DNA from: CAVQEG01 sp963711465
GTDB lineage: Bacteria; Bacteroidota; Ignavibacteria; OLB7
DNA: 64,000 nucleotides
Direction of reading: 5' to 3'
Assembly: GCA_963711465.1 (NCBI GenBank)
Contig: CAVQEG010000001.1
Location: forward strand, 1,488,001 to 1,552,000
The notes beneath the pieces were generated by a model, which saw only the letters and a program-made list of their open reading frames with translations, searched no databases and had not been told where the DNA came from. Position 1 is the stretch's first letter. Every line of letters starts with the position of its first letter. The position numbers and the translations under genes were made by a program. Positions 34,680-43,285 of this stretch are shown here, one piece after another.

Positions 34680-34994
34680 CTACACCGTCCGCTCGTCAAT
34701 CACCGACAGGATCCTGCGATCTGCCGTGAACTGATTGCCGAAATGGTGCAGCCCGTCACCGCGCATTCGCTCGGCATGCTCGCGCAGATACGCATCCAGA
34801 TGTTCCTGGGACGCCACGCGATACCACACCACATAGCTCACGGTCGGTGAATCCTCAGCGGCCACGTCCACCGCGATGTCGGCCCGCATGAACCCCTCGA
34901 ATTCGAGCATCTGCCGAACGTGCCCCTCCAACCACCGTCGGTAACGGTCCGCTATCCCGCGCTGAACGTGTAGGTTGACTTCGTAGATGATCAT
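34680..34994 (-). CDS. DUF4286-family protein
   Basis: A 104-residue protein of the alpha/beta DUF4286 family (function unknown). It begins M-I-I-Y-E-V-N-L-H-V, has E-G-F-M-R-A-D-I, a central S-Y-V-V-W-Y-R-V-A-S and the closing H-F-G-N-Q-F-T-A-D-R-R-I-L, all typical. The longer frame to 35165 overlaps the divergent gene and adds 57 non-homologous residues, so the ATG at 34994 is used. It is cytosolic. The gene at 35147 is transcribed away from it. Confidence 0.75.
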   Translation of the reverse strand: MIIYEVNLHVQRGIADRYRRWLEGHVRQMLEFEGFMRADIAVDVAAEDSPTVSYVVWYRVASQEHLDAYLREHAERMRGDGLHHFGNQFTADRRILSVIDERTV

Positions 34995-35146
34995 GGTGTC
35001 GGTACAGTGGCCGTGAGAAGGAGCCCGCCCATCCATCCGATGCGGCGGCGAGACGGAGCGAACGGTTCGGTCGAGGACACGGGATCGGCGTCCGCTTGGG
35101 AGCTGGACGACAGACGTGTGACGTTGAACAATGGGGACGAATTCGA

Positions 35147-36745
35147 ATGAATGAACGCGACACATCCGAGAGCGATCAGACCTACGGCGCAGACGGCGTC
35201 CGGCTCGATCTGACTTCCTTCGAGAACCGCATCCTCGTGCGGCCGATTCGCCTGGAGGATTATCCGCAGATCGTCGAACTGCAGCGCAAGTGCTTCCCCG
35301 GCATGGAACCGTGGACGCGCGAACAGATGGAGAGCCAGTTGAGGATCTTCCCCGATGGCCAGATCTGCATCGAGTTCAGCGATCGTATCGTTGCCTCCTC
35401 GAGCAGTCTCATCGTCGACATGGATCTCTACGGCGAAAAGCACGCGTGGCGGGACATCGCCGACGCCGGGCTCATCCGCAATCACAATCCCGAAGGTGAC
35501 ACGCTCTACGGAATCGAAATGATGGTCGATCCCGAGTTCCGCGGAATGCGACTGTCGCGTCGACTCTACGACGCGCGAAAGCACCTCGTTCGCGACCTCA
35601 ACCTCATGCGCATCGTCATCGGAGGTCGAATTCCCGGCTACGTACGCTATGCCGATCGGATGTCCGCACGGGAGTACGTCGACCGCGTGATGAGCAAGAA
35701 TCTCTACGACCCGGTGCTCACCGCACAACTGGCCAACGGTTTCGTGCTCAAGCGACTCGTCAAGGACTACATGGCCTCCGATCAGGCCTCAGCCGGCTAT
35801 GCGACGCTTCTGGAATGGTCGAACCTCGACTTTCAGCCGTCATCGAAGAAGCGATACATCACCTCTACACCCGTTCGCATCTGCACCGTGCAGTACATGA
35901 TGCGTCGGATCGATTCGTTCGACGACTTCGCGCAGCAGTGCGAGTATTTCGTCGACGTCGCGGCCGGCTATCGCAGCGACTTCGTGCTGTTCCCGGAAAT
36001 ATTCACCCTCCAATTGCTGTCATTCATGCCGACCGAGCGTCCCGGAATCGCCGTGCGGCGGCTGGCTGAATTCACGCCGCAATACCTGACGCTCTTCTCG
36101 GAACTCTCGATCAAATACAACATCAATATCATCGGCGGATCGCACTTCTCCATCGAAAACGAGCGGCTGTTCAACATCGCCTATCTCTTCAAGCGCAATG
36201 GCGAGATCGGCAAGCAGTACAAGCTCCATATCACGCCGAGCGAGCGACGCTGGTGGGGCGTCGAACCGGGAGACTCCATCGAGGTGTTCGACACCGACAA
36301 GGGGCGGGTGGCAATTCAGATCTGCTACGATGTCGAGTTTCCCGAGTTGAGCAGAATTGCCGTCGAACGCGGTGCGGAGATCATCTTCGTCCCCTTCTGC
36401 ACCGACGAACGCAGTGGATACCTGCGCGTGCGGTACTGCGCCCAGGCACGGTGCATTGAGAATCAGATCTACGTCGCAATCGCCGGAACGACCGGGAATC
36501 TGCCGCTGGTGGAGAACATGGACATCCAATACGCGCAGTCGGGAATTTTCACCCCCAGTGACTTCGGATTCTCCCGTGATGCCGTCGCTGCCGAGGGCAC
36601 GCCGAACGTCGAGACCGTCATTATCCACGATGTCGATCTGGAAATGCTCAAGCGCTCCCGTCAGTCCGGAAGCGTGCTCAACTGGCGCGACCGGCGGACC
36701 GATCTCTACGAAGTCGTCCTGCGAAACGACCCGCGGAAGCGGTGA
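35147..36745 (+). CDS. GNAT acetyltransferase-carbon-nitrogen hydrolase (nitrilase) fusion
   Basis: A 532-residue two-domain enzyme. The N-terminal GNAT domain (about 28-215) has V-R-P-I-R-L-E-D-Y and the CoA loop V-D-P-E-F-R-G-M-R-L-S-R-R-L. The C-terminal nitrilase domain (about 243-510) has the triad Glu284 (F-P-E-I-F), Lys359 (K-L-H-I-T-P-S-E) and Cys393 (Q-I-C-Y-D-V-E-F-P-E). Proteins of this layout occur in several phyla, but substrates are not established; coupling amide hydrolysis to N-acetylation is an inference. It converges on metH, whose stop is 18 nt away. Confidence 0.88.
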   Translation: MNERDTSESDQTYGADGVRLDLTSFENRILVRPIRLEDYPQIVELQRKCFPGMEPWTREQMESQLRIFPDGQICIEFSDRIVASSSSLIVDMDLYGEKHAWRDIADAGLIRNHNPEGDTLYGIEMMVDPEFRGMRLSRRLYDARKHLVRDLNLMRIVIGGRIPGYVRYADRMSAREYVDRVMSKNLYDPVLTAQLANGFVLKRLVKDYMASDQASAGYATLLEWSNLDFQPSSKKRYITSTPVRICTVQYMMRRIDSFDDFAQQCEYFVDVAAGYRSDFVLFPEIFTLQLLSFMPTERPGIAVRRLAEFTPQYLTLFSELSIKYNINIIGGSHFSIENERLFNIAYLFKRNGEIGKQYKLHITPSERRWWGVEPGDSIEVFDTDKGRVAIQICYDVEFPELSRIAVERGAEIIFVPFCTDERSGYLRVRYCAQARCIENQIYVAIAGTTGNLPLVENMDIQYAQSGIFTPSDFGFSRDAVAAEGTPNVETVIIHDVDLEMLKRSRQSGSVLNWRDRRTDLYEVVLRNDPRKR

Positions 36746-36763
36746 GCGTCGTCCCGTCTCCGA

Positions 36764-38578
36764 TCATGCGGCGAACTCACGATTGTCGTAGACCAGATCG
36801 CGAGCGAGCTTCGCACCCGTTTCGTCCAGACGATACATCGGCATGATCTTCGACGCATGCACGATCGCCATGTCGAGCCCTGCCTCGACCGCCTCGTGCA
36901 GGAACACCGAATTGACCACCTGTCGCGTCACCGGACTCAATCCAAAGGAGGAATTCGATACACCCAGAATCGTGTGCGCCTGCGGCATTATCCGCTTGAT
37001 TTCACGAAGTGCCCGGATCGTGTTGACGCCGCTGTCTCGCAGGTCCTCCGAACCCGACCCGAGCGGGAATGTCAGTGGATCGAATACGAGATCGGATTCC
37101 CGCATCCCGTGTTCCTCCACCACGAAATCCCGTATGCGCTTTGCAATCGACACCTTTTTCTCGAAGGAATAGGCCTGCCCCTCCTCGTCGATCGACAGCG
37201 CGATCAGACCCGCACCGAAACGCTTTGCCAGCCGGATTATCTGCGCCGCCTTCCCGGTTCCCTCTTCGAAATTGATGGAATTGATGATTGCGCGCCCGGC
37301 GCAGAGCTTCAGCGCGCATTCGAGCACGTTCACCTCCGTCGAGTCGATCACCAGCGGCAGCGATACCTGCGTGTTGAACCTCCGCATCACCTCGGTCATG
37401 TCCCGCTGTTCATCGCGACCCACGTAGGCCACGCAGACATCGAGCAGGTGCGCGCCTTCGCGGACCTGTTCCTTGGCCATGGCCACCATTGCATCCCAGT
37501 CTTCATCGGACAGCAGGCGCTTGAATTTGCGCGAGCCATTGGCGTTGCACCGCTCCCCCACCATCAGCGGAGCGGGCTCGACGCGCATGGCGACGGAGCT
37601 GTAGATCGAGGCGACCGAGGGCGTGTATTCCCAGGCCCGATCGGCGCGGTCGATTCGGTCGATGAGCGCGCGAAGAGCGGCGATATGCTCCGGCGTCGTA
37701 CCGCAGCAACCGCCCACGATCGAGACGCCGAGTTCGCCGATGAACTTCGTCGACCACTTCACCATTTCCTCGGCGGTCAGGTGGTAGTGCGCGTGTCCGC
37801 CGACATTTTCGGGAATGCCGGCATTGGGCATGACGAACACGGGTTTGGGGGAATTCTCACAGAGGTACCGGAGGTTCTCCTCCATCTCCTTCGGCCCGGT
37901 GGCGCAGTTCATTCCGATGACGGTGACGATGTCGTACGGCTCGAGGATCGTGAGGGCAGCCGAGATCTCGGTGCCCATCAGCATCGTTCCCATCGTTTCG
38001 ATCGTCACCGAGACGATGACGGGGATGCGTCGTCCAATCGCTTCGAAGACATCCATCGTCGCTGCAAGCGCCGCCTTGATCTGCAGCGGATCCTGGCAGG
38101 TCTCGATCGACAGCAGATCGGCGCCGCCGTCGACGAGTCCACGGATCTGGATCGCGTAGCTGGCCACCATGTCGTCGAAGGCGATGTGACCCAGAGACGG
38201 AAGCTTGGTGGTCGGTCCGACCGAGCCGGCGACGAAGCGGGGTCGGTCTTCGGTGGAGTAGCGGTCGGCGCATTCGCGCGCGATCTCGGCGGAGCGGCGG
38301 TTGAGTTCGTAGGATCTGTCGGCGATATCGTATTCGGCCAGAACGATCGAGGTGGAGCCGAAGGAATTCGTCTCGATGATGTCGGCGCCGGCTTCGAGGA
38401 AACCGACGTGGACGGTGCGCACCGCGTCCGGGCTTGAGACGCAGAGATACTCGTTGCAGCCCTCGAGGTCGGCACCGCCGAAATCCTCGGCGGTGAGGTT
38501 CTGCAGTTGCAGCGACGTACCGGTGGCGCCGTCGAAAAGCAGGACGCGGCGGTCGAGGAGGTCGATGAAGCTGGGCAT
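36764..38578 (-). CDS. metH: Methionine synthase MetH, homocysteine- and folate-binding half only
   Basis: A 604-residue protein, about half the usual 1,200. The homocysteine domain (about 8-300) has the zinc cysteines 225 (M-N-C-A-T-G), 291 and 292 (G-G-C-C-G-T-T). The pterin-binding barrel follows (about 345-600), with L-M-V-G-E-R-C-N-A-N-G-S-R and V-S-N-S-S-F-G-L. It stops at L-V-Y-D-N-R-E-F-A-A, where the cap, cobalamin-binding and reactivation domains normally begin. The convergent neighbour ends only 18 nt beyond, so no remnant can lie adjacent. The missing domains must be encoded elsewhere for activity. The ATG at 38578 is chosen by the family N-terminus. Confidence 0.88.
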   Translation of the reverse strand: MPSFIDLLDRRVLLFDGATGTSLQLQNLTAEDFGGADLEGCNEYLCVSSPDAVRTVHVGFLEAGADIIETNSFGSTSIVLAEYDIADRSYELNRRSAEIARECADRYSTEDRPRFVAGSVGPTTKLPSLGHIAFDDMVASYAIQIRGLVDGGADLLSIETCQDPLQIKAALAATMDVFEAIGRRIPVIVSVTIETMGTMLMGTEISAALTILEPYDIVTVIGMNCATGPKEMEENLRYLCENSPKPVFVMPNAGIPENVGGHAHYHLTAEEMVKWSTKFIGELGVSIVGGCCGTTPEHIAALRALIDRIDRADRAWEYTPSVASIYSSVAMRVEPAPLMVGERCNANGSRKFKRLLSDEDWDAMVAMAKEQVREGAHLLDVCVAYVGRDEQRDMTEVMRRFNTQVSLPLVIDSTEVNVLECALKLCAGRAIINSINFEEGTGKAAQIIRLAKRFGAGLIALSIDEEGQAYSFEKKVSIAKRIRDFVVEEHGMRESDLVFDPLTFPLGSGSEDLRDSGVNTIRALREIKRIMPQAHTILGVSNSSFGLSPVTRQVVNSVFLHEAVEAGLDMAIVHASKIMPMYRLDETGAKLARDLVYDNREFAA

Positions 38579-38702
38579 CGCTCGTGACGTTCGTGGAAAA
38601 CTCTCAAGATACGGTGCGTCCGGATCATCGGTCTGCACCTCGGGACAACACACGAGGATTCGTAACTTCAAGCTTCGACAAAATCACAGGCACCTGAACC
38701 CC

Positions 38703-39245
38703 ATGCTGGAATCAGACAACACGGTGCTCGTCATCATCGACGTGCAGGAACGAATGATGGCGGCGATCGACCGATCGGCCGAGGTCACCGACCGTATCCG
38801 TCGGCTCGTTCTCGGCTGTCACGAACTCGGCATCCCGATGCTGGTGACCGAGCAGTATTCGAAGGGACTCGGAGCGACGGTCGCGCCGATCCGCGAAGCG
38901 CTCGGCGATGCGTACAGCCCCATTGAGAAGATCACGTTCTCCGCCGCCGAGGAGTACGAGTTCATGCAGCACTTCGAATCCACCGGCCGTCAGCAGGTGC
39001 TCATCTGTGGCGTCGAAACGCACGTCTGCGTCTACCAGAGTGCTGCCGATCTTCGCGAACTCGGCTGGGAGGTCGAAGTGGTAGCCGACGCGGTCGGCTC
39101 GCGGACGCAGCAGAACAGACTGATCGCGCTCGGAAAGCTTCCGCGACTCGGGGTGGAGCTTTCGACCGTGGAGATGGCACTGTTCGAACTGATGGTCCGC
39201 GCCGACGTTCCGCCGTTCAAGGCGGTGTCGTCGATCGTCAAGTAG
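38703..39245 (+). CDS. Isochorismatase-like cysteine hydrolase
   Basis: A 180-residue cytosolic hydrolase of the isochorismatase/YcaC-like superfamily. The catalytic triad is Asp13 (V-I-I-D-V-Q-E-R), Lys76 (P-I-E-K-I-T-F-S-A) and Cys109 (C-G-V-E-T-H-V-C-V), with the usual non-proline cis-peptide region just before it (V-E-T-H). The gene is monocistronic or leads into the TPR gene 43 bp downstream, and is divergent from metH. The substrate is unknown; relatives hydrolyse amides such as nicotinamide or remain uncharacterised. Confidence 0.87.
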   Translation: MLESDNTVLVIIDVQERMMAAIDRSAEVTDRIRRLVLGCHELGIPMLVTEQYSKGLGATVAPIREALGDAYSPIEKITFSAAEEYEFMQHFESTGRQQVLICGVETHVCVYQSAADLRELGWEVEVVADAVGSRTQQNRLIALGKLPRLGVELSTVEMALFELMVRADVPPFKAVSSIVK

Positions 39246-39288
39246 CCGACGGCAACACGTACTCTCAACCACATCGAAGTCGACACCC

Positions 39289-39819
39289 GTGTCAATGCTC
39301 ACACCCAAGGTCATCTTCGCCATTCTGATCGGCGTCGCGGTCATCGGACTGGTGCTTCTCGCGTTTCAACAGTGGATTTTCGGCGGTATCGTTACCGCAG
39401 TCGGACTGGTGGCCGTGTACCTCTGGTGGCGGCTCTACCAGATACTGCGGGTGGGTGAGGCGATGCAGAAGGGTGACCTCGACAAGGCGGACGAATACCT
39501 GAAGGTGATCAGCAATCCTGAGAAGCTGAACGACTATTCGAAGACCTACTACTACTTCTTCCGCGGGATGGTGGACATTCAGCGAGGACAATACAAGGAG
39601 TCGCGATCGGCGCTGAAGCGGTCGCTCGAGGTCGGGTCGTTCCGGGCGATCGACGAAAAGGCGGCGGCAATGCTGGCGCTTGCGCAGCTTGACCTGCGCA
39701 GCCGAAATCGGCAGGGCGCCAAACGACTGCTGCAGGAGGCGCGGGATCTCGACCCGGCCGAGGAGATCCGCCAGCAGATCAAGACGATCGCCAAGCAGGC
39801 TCAGATCCGCCTGACATAG
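39289..39819 (+). CDS. TPR-like membrane protein
   Basis: A 176-residue protein with two adjacent hydrophobic helices (about 6-27 and 31-48). They are followed by a helical cytosolic domain with TPR character: Q-K-G-D-L-D-K-A-D-E-Y-L, R-G-Q-Y-K-E-S-R-S-A-L-K-R-S-L-E and A-K-R-L-L-Q-E-A-R-D-L-D-P. It starts at GTG 39289, with ATG 39295 two codons later as the alternative. It likely scaffolds protein contacts at the membrane; no partner is indicated. The tRNA gene follows after 170 bp. Confidence 0.65.
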   Translation: MSMLTPKVIFAILIGVAVIGLVLLAFQQWIFGGIVTAVGLVAVYLWWRLYQILRVGEAMQKGDLDKADEYLKVISNPEKLNDYSKTYYYFFRGMVDIQRGQYKESRSALKRSLEVGSFRAIDEKAAAMLALAQLDLRSRNRQGAKRLLQEARDLDPAEEIRQQIKTIAKQAQIRLT

Positions 39820-39946
39820 CGCACCGTCACACGCATCGATCACCGATGCCGCCCTGCCCATGCTCCATCGCCTCGGTGGGGTCCTGGTCATCGCTCATTC
39901 CTCCATGGCCCGGACACCCCGTTACATCGCGAACCGCAAATCCAGC

Positions 39947-39978
39947 TTGCGCGAACATCCACCCGCACCGTACTTTAG
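39947..39978 (+). promoter_or_regulatory. Predicted promoter of tRNA-Val
   Basis: TTGC (39947-39950), a 20-nt spacer and TACTTTAG (39971-39978) end 11 nt before the mature tRNA, the expected distance for a short 5' leader. This gives the best-anchored example of the -33/-7 promoter form in this window. Confidence 0.6.
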
Positions 39979-39989
39979 GCGTTCAGCAA

Positions 39990-40063
39990 GGGCGATTGGC
40001 ACAGTTGGTTAGCGCGCTTCGTTCACATCGAAGAGGTCGCAGGTTCGAGTCCTGCATCGCCCA
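39990..40063 (+). tRNA. tRNA-Val (anticodon CAC)
   Basis: A complete cloverleaf of 74 nt. The acceptor stem is GGGCGAT with ATCGCCC and discriminator A. The anticodon stem CTTCG/CGAAG holds the loop TTCACAT with anticodon CAC at 40024-40026, and the T-arm is GCAGG-TTCGAGT-CCTGC. The 3' CCA is not encoded, so a CCA-adding enzyme is needed. It has its own promoter and terminator. Confidence 0.95.
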
Positions 40064-40067
40064 CACG

Positions 40068-40105
40068 AATCCCTGATTCCCATGAGGAGTCAGGGATTTT
40101 CCGTT
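40068..40105 (+). terminator. Rho-independent terminator of tRNA-Val
   Basis: AATCCCTGA (40068-40076) pairs with TCAGGGATT (40090-40098) and is followed by TTCCGTTTT, 5 nt after the tRNA. Confidence 0.85.
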
Positions 40106-40175
40106 TTCGGGGCCTGCCGGACGCTGGCGCCGTCGGCTGCGATTGTGTCGACATCTGTGCGGACCCCTGGAGATA

Positions 40176-40210
40176 GACAGCGGGCCGGAGTGCTGCCCCG
40201 GCCCGCTGTC
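40176..40210 (-). terminator. Hairpin after the Spondin_N lipoprotein gene
   Basis: A perfect 13-bp stem (40176-40188 with 40198-40210) has a 9-nt loop, 30 nt past the minus-strand stop at 40240. No T-tract follows. Confidence 0.6.
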
Positions 40211-40239
40211 CGATTCGGTTCTGATCGCATCCATCGCCC

Positions 40240-41631
40240 CTACAGCGGCGTGATCGTGACCTTGATGATGTCCGAATTCGGCGGATAGGTGAATCCGTCG
40301 TTCGTACCGTTCACCTCCATGATCACTCCGTGCTCGTCCGGGCCGACATCGGGAGCCGATCGGATGATCTGATTCGGTCCGAACCCCGGCAGCTCGTCGA
40401 CTTCCGTCCCGGCGTCGTAGAGATGCACCATCGAGGTCACGTCACCGCTGACGGGATTGTCGCTCGCGTCGAAGAGCGCAATGCCGCCTGGTGCGAATCC
40501 GTAGAAGAAGTCATTCGACTGTGCGTACATCGTCGCGATCTGCAACATGTCGCCCGGCGATGCCTCGATCTCGAATGAGTAGGTCGAACCCGGTCCGATC
40601 GGACCCGTATTGGTCGTCACACCGCCGGTCACACCGAATTCACCCGATGACTTCACGCCGTCGGCACCGTCCACCTCGCCAGCGAGGACGTCGGGCTTTC
40701 CATGCTCGGCAACCTCCTTGATTCCGGTCGGCGCCGAATCGCTGGTATCGAACATCATGTACTGGTCCGAATGCACAGCAAACACACCGGGCGAGAGCGG
40801 AACGGTAACGCCCGTAATTGCCGCAATCGAATCGCCGTACACCGCCGGATTTCCGTCCTCCGCCAGCCGCTCGAGCGCCGCGGATGCGGGCTGGCCCAAT
40901 TCGAAGAACTTCGTGCCGTCAGCCTCGAGCGCATAGACGAACGGCGACACGGGCGCCGGAGCGGAACCGCCAGTATACATCAGCGTCATCGTCGTTCCCA
41001 CATTCTCTATGCGGAAGGTGAACATATTCGTTCCATCAAACGACAGCGTCGCCTTCAACACCTTGTCCTTATCCGGATAGGTATATCCAGCGATATCCGC
41101 ACCGCCATCGGGCACCATCCGAACGACTCCGTTCTCATCCGGTCCGATGTTGGGACCGCTCTGCCGCGGCGCCTGGTTCGAACCGGTCCCCGGCTCCTGA
41201 TTCACCTCCGTACCCGCATCGTACAGATGCACCATGCTCGTCACATCGCCCGTAACGGCATTGCCGTTGGCATCGAAGAGCGCAATGCCGTCGGGTCCGA
41301 ATGAGTAGAACATGTCGTTCGACTGGCCGAACATGCTGGCGAAGTTGAACCGCGCACCGGAGTTCGGCGTGATATTCGGAGCCGCCGGGAACGTCACCTC
41401 GAACACCTGACCGGGAAGCAGCGGTCCCGGCATCGACTGCCCGACAGCGGTGTTCACCACGCCCGACGTGAAGATGTTGAACGGCGCTCCCTCGCTCTGG
41501 TCCTGCACATTGGTGATCTCGACCTTGAATCGCTGCGTCGTGCCGCTCGCCGGATTGTTGTTGTCGCTGCACGCGGCGAGCACGAGTGGACAGACGATCG
41601 CCGCCGTTGCGAACCCTCGAAGTGATACCAT
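40240..41631 (-). CDS. Lipoprotein with two Spondin_N domains
   Basis: A 463-residue lipoprotein (lipobox L-A-A-C, Cys21; the ATG at 41631 is chosen to give the signal peptide). It has two similar halves of about 210 residues. Each has F-x-V/I-E-I, then Q-S-N-D-x-F-Y-x-F-x-P-x-G-I-A-L-F-D-A, G-D-V-T-S-M-V-H-L-Y-D-A-G-T-E-V and a closing P-D-E-x-G-V segment, the Spondin_N pattern. Bacterial Spondin_N proteins are surface or secreted, of unclear function, often with a bound Ca ion. Most of the length is therefore an internal duplication. It is a single-gene transcript with a hairpin after it. Confidence 0.82.
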   Translation of the reverse strand: MVSLRGFATAAIVCPLVLAACSDNNNPASGTTQRFKVEITNVQDQSEGAPFNIFTSGVVNTAVGQSMPGPLLPGQVFEVTFPAAPNITPNSGARFNFASMFGQSNDMFYSFGPDGIALFDANGNAVTGDVTSMVHLYDAGTEVNQEPGTGSNQAPRQSGPNIGPDENGVVRMVPDGGADIAGYTYPDKDKVLKATLSFDGTNMFTFRIENVGTTMTLMYTGGSAPAPVSPFVYALEADGTKFFELGQPASAALERLAEDGNPAVYGDSIAAITGVTVPLSPGVFAVHSDQYMMFDTSDSAPTGIKEVAEHGKPDVLAGEVDGADGVKSSGEFGVTGGVTTNTGPIGPGSTYSFEIEASPGDMLQIATMYAQSNDFFYGFAPGGIALFDASDNPVSGDVTSMVHLYDAGTEVDELPGFGPNQIIRSAPDVGPDEHGVIMEVNGTNDGFTYPPNSDIIKVTITPL

Positions 41632-41806
41632 GTCGCGTTGCCTCGCAAATCGTGAATCGATAGGTCTGAAAACGACCGTGGCATGGCTCCATCGTCCATG
41701 CCATCGAACAAGGCGACATAGATACCGATCGGCGCGCAAGGGAGCATCCCGCGTTTGTCATGCGCGCGTGAGAATTCTGTGATAATCGAACCGGTGGTGA
41801 ATACGG

Positions 41807-41844
41807 CCGCCGAACGGCACGGAACGTACCGTGCCGTTCGGCGG
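41807..41844 (-). terminator. Hairpin ending the TPL/tryptophanase operon
   Basis: A perfect 16-bp GC-rich stem (41807-41822 with 41829-41844) with a 6-nt loop lies 71 nt past the tnaA stop. The tail is not T-rich. Confidence 0.65.
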
Positions 41845-41914
41845 GCAAATTCTTCTTGTGATCCAGAGGCCGTTCGATGACCCTCGCGCGCCATCGCTCT
41901 GCGGCCGTCGTGTG

Positions 41915-43285
41915 CTACAGCGGCGCGAACTCCGCGGTAAAATGCCGCAGCGGTCTGGGTGCGGACGTGATTCGCAGTCCGCGCAATTCGTCGCGCTTCG
42001 ATCCGACGTTCGTCACCACCTCCGCCACGTAGTCGATGTGCGACTGCGTGTAGAGCCGACGCGGAATTGCCAGTCGCACCAGATCCATCGAAGCCGGTCT
42101 CTCCGTTCCGTCGGGTTGCAGACCGAACATCACCGTACCGATTTCGCAGGTCCGAATTCCCCCCTCCAGGTAGAGCGCATTCGTCAACGCAACGCCGGGG
42201 TACTCCAACGGCGGTATCCCCGGCAGCATCGCCCGCGCATCGATGTAGACCGCGTGGCCGCCCGTGGGCCGTACGATCGGGACATCCGCCGCCGTCAGCT
42301 TTTCACCCAGATACTCTATCGACCGGATGCGATAGTGCAGGTAATCTTCGTCGACCACCTCCTCGAGCCCCGTCGCAATCGCCTCCAGGTCGTAGCCGGC
42401 AAGTCCGCCGTATGTCGGAAATCCCTCCGTCAGAATCAGCAGCGTCCGGCAGGATTCCGCCCATTCATCGGAATTCATCGCGAGGAAGCCGCCGATGTTC
42501 GCAAGCCCGTCCTTCTTCGCCGACATCGTGCAGCCATCTGCCAGCGAGAACACCTCCTGCGCGATTTCCTTCGGCGTTCGGTCGGACTGGCCCGGTTCCC
42601 GCTGCTTGATGAACCAGGCGTTCTCGGCGAACCGACATGCGTCGAGGAACAGCGGCTTTCCATAGCGATCGCAGATGCGACGCACTGCACGGAGGTTCTC
42701 GAGGGACACCGGCTGACCGCCGCCCGAATTGTTCGTCACCGTCACCATCACCAGTCGAACGCGATCGCCCTCCTGCTCCAGCGTGCGCTCCAGCACGTCG
42801 ACGTCGACGTTGCCCTTGAACGGATGGTCGATCTCCGGATGACGCCCCTCCTCGATCACGATGTCGCGCGCCTCTGCGTTCTCGTGCTCGATGTTCGCAC
42901 GCGTCGTGTCGAAATGGGTGTTATTGAGAACGATATCACCGGGTGAGAGAATCGTGTTGAATAAAATCCGTTCGGCTGCTCTTCCCTGGTGCGTCGGGAT
43001 GATGTGACGGTATCCGGTGAGATCGCGCACGACTTCCTCGAAGCGGAAATACGACGGGCTCCCGGCATACGACTCATCGCCCTGCATCAGCGCGCCCCAT
43101 TGCGCTGAAGACATCGCACCCGTTCCTGAATCGGTCAGCAGATCGATGAGCACATCGCGCGAATGCAGCCGAAAGACGTTGTTCCCCGCCTCGGCAAGCG
43201 CGCGGCGGCGCTCCCCTTCACTGGTGAAGCGAATCGACTCGACCGACTTGATGCGAAACGGTTCGATGATGGTCCGTGCGTTCAC
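41915..43285 (-). CDS. tnaA: Tryptophanase (tryptophan indole-lyase)
   Basis: A 456-residue PLP enzyme that splits L-tryptophan to indole, pyruvate and ammonia. The Schiff-base Lys is 258 (M-S-A-K-K-D). The three residues that separate tryptophanases from tyrosine phenol-lyases all take the tryptophanase form: Asp126 (H-F-D-T-T), Ile382 (C-E-I-G) and His448 (L-R-H-F-T-A). The start is GTG at 43285, overlapping the stop of the upstream gene (GTGA), so it is translationally coupled as the second gene. No tnaC-like leader or tryptophan permease is adjacent. Confidence 0.92.
   Translation of the reverse strand: MNARTIIEPFRIKSVESIRFTSEGERRRALAEAGNNVFRLHSRDVLIDLLTDSGTGAMSSAQWGALMQGDESYAGSPSYFRFEEVVRDLTGYRHIIPTHQGRAAERILFNTILSPGDIVLNNTHFDTTRANIEHENAEARDIVIEEGRHPEIDHPFKGNVDVDVLERTLEQEGDRVRLVMVTVTNNSGGGQPVSLENLRAVRRICDRYGKPLFLDACRFAENAWFIKQREPGQSDRTPKEIAQEVFSLADGCTMSAKKDGLANIGGFLAMNSDEWAESCRTLLILTEGFPTYGGLAGYDLEAIATGLEEVVDEDYLHYRIRSIEYLGEKLTAADVPIVRPTGGHAVYIDARAMLPGIPPLEYPGVALTNALYLEGGIRTCEIGTVMFGLQPDGTERPASMDLVRLAIPRRLYTQSHIDYVAEVVTNVGSKRDELRGLRITSAPRPLRHFTAEFAPL

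Noticed and set aside
36857..38437. 526-codon plus-strand frame
   Set aside because: It lies opposite metH, whose domains are clear. The composition (Arg/His/Asp-rich, no domain, no ribosome site) is a GC-rich shadow.
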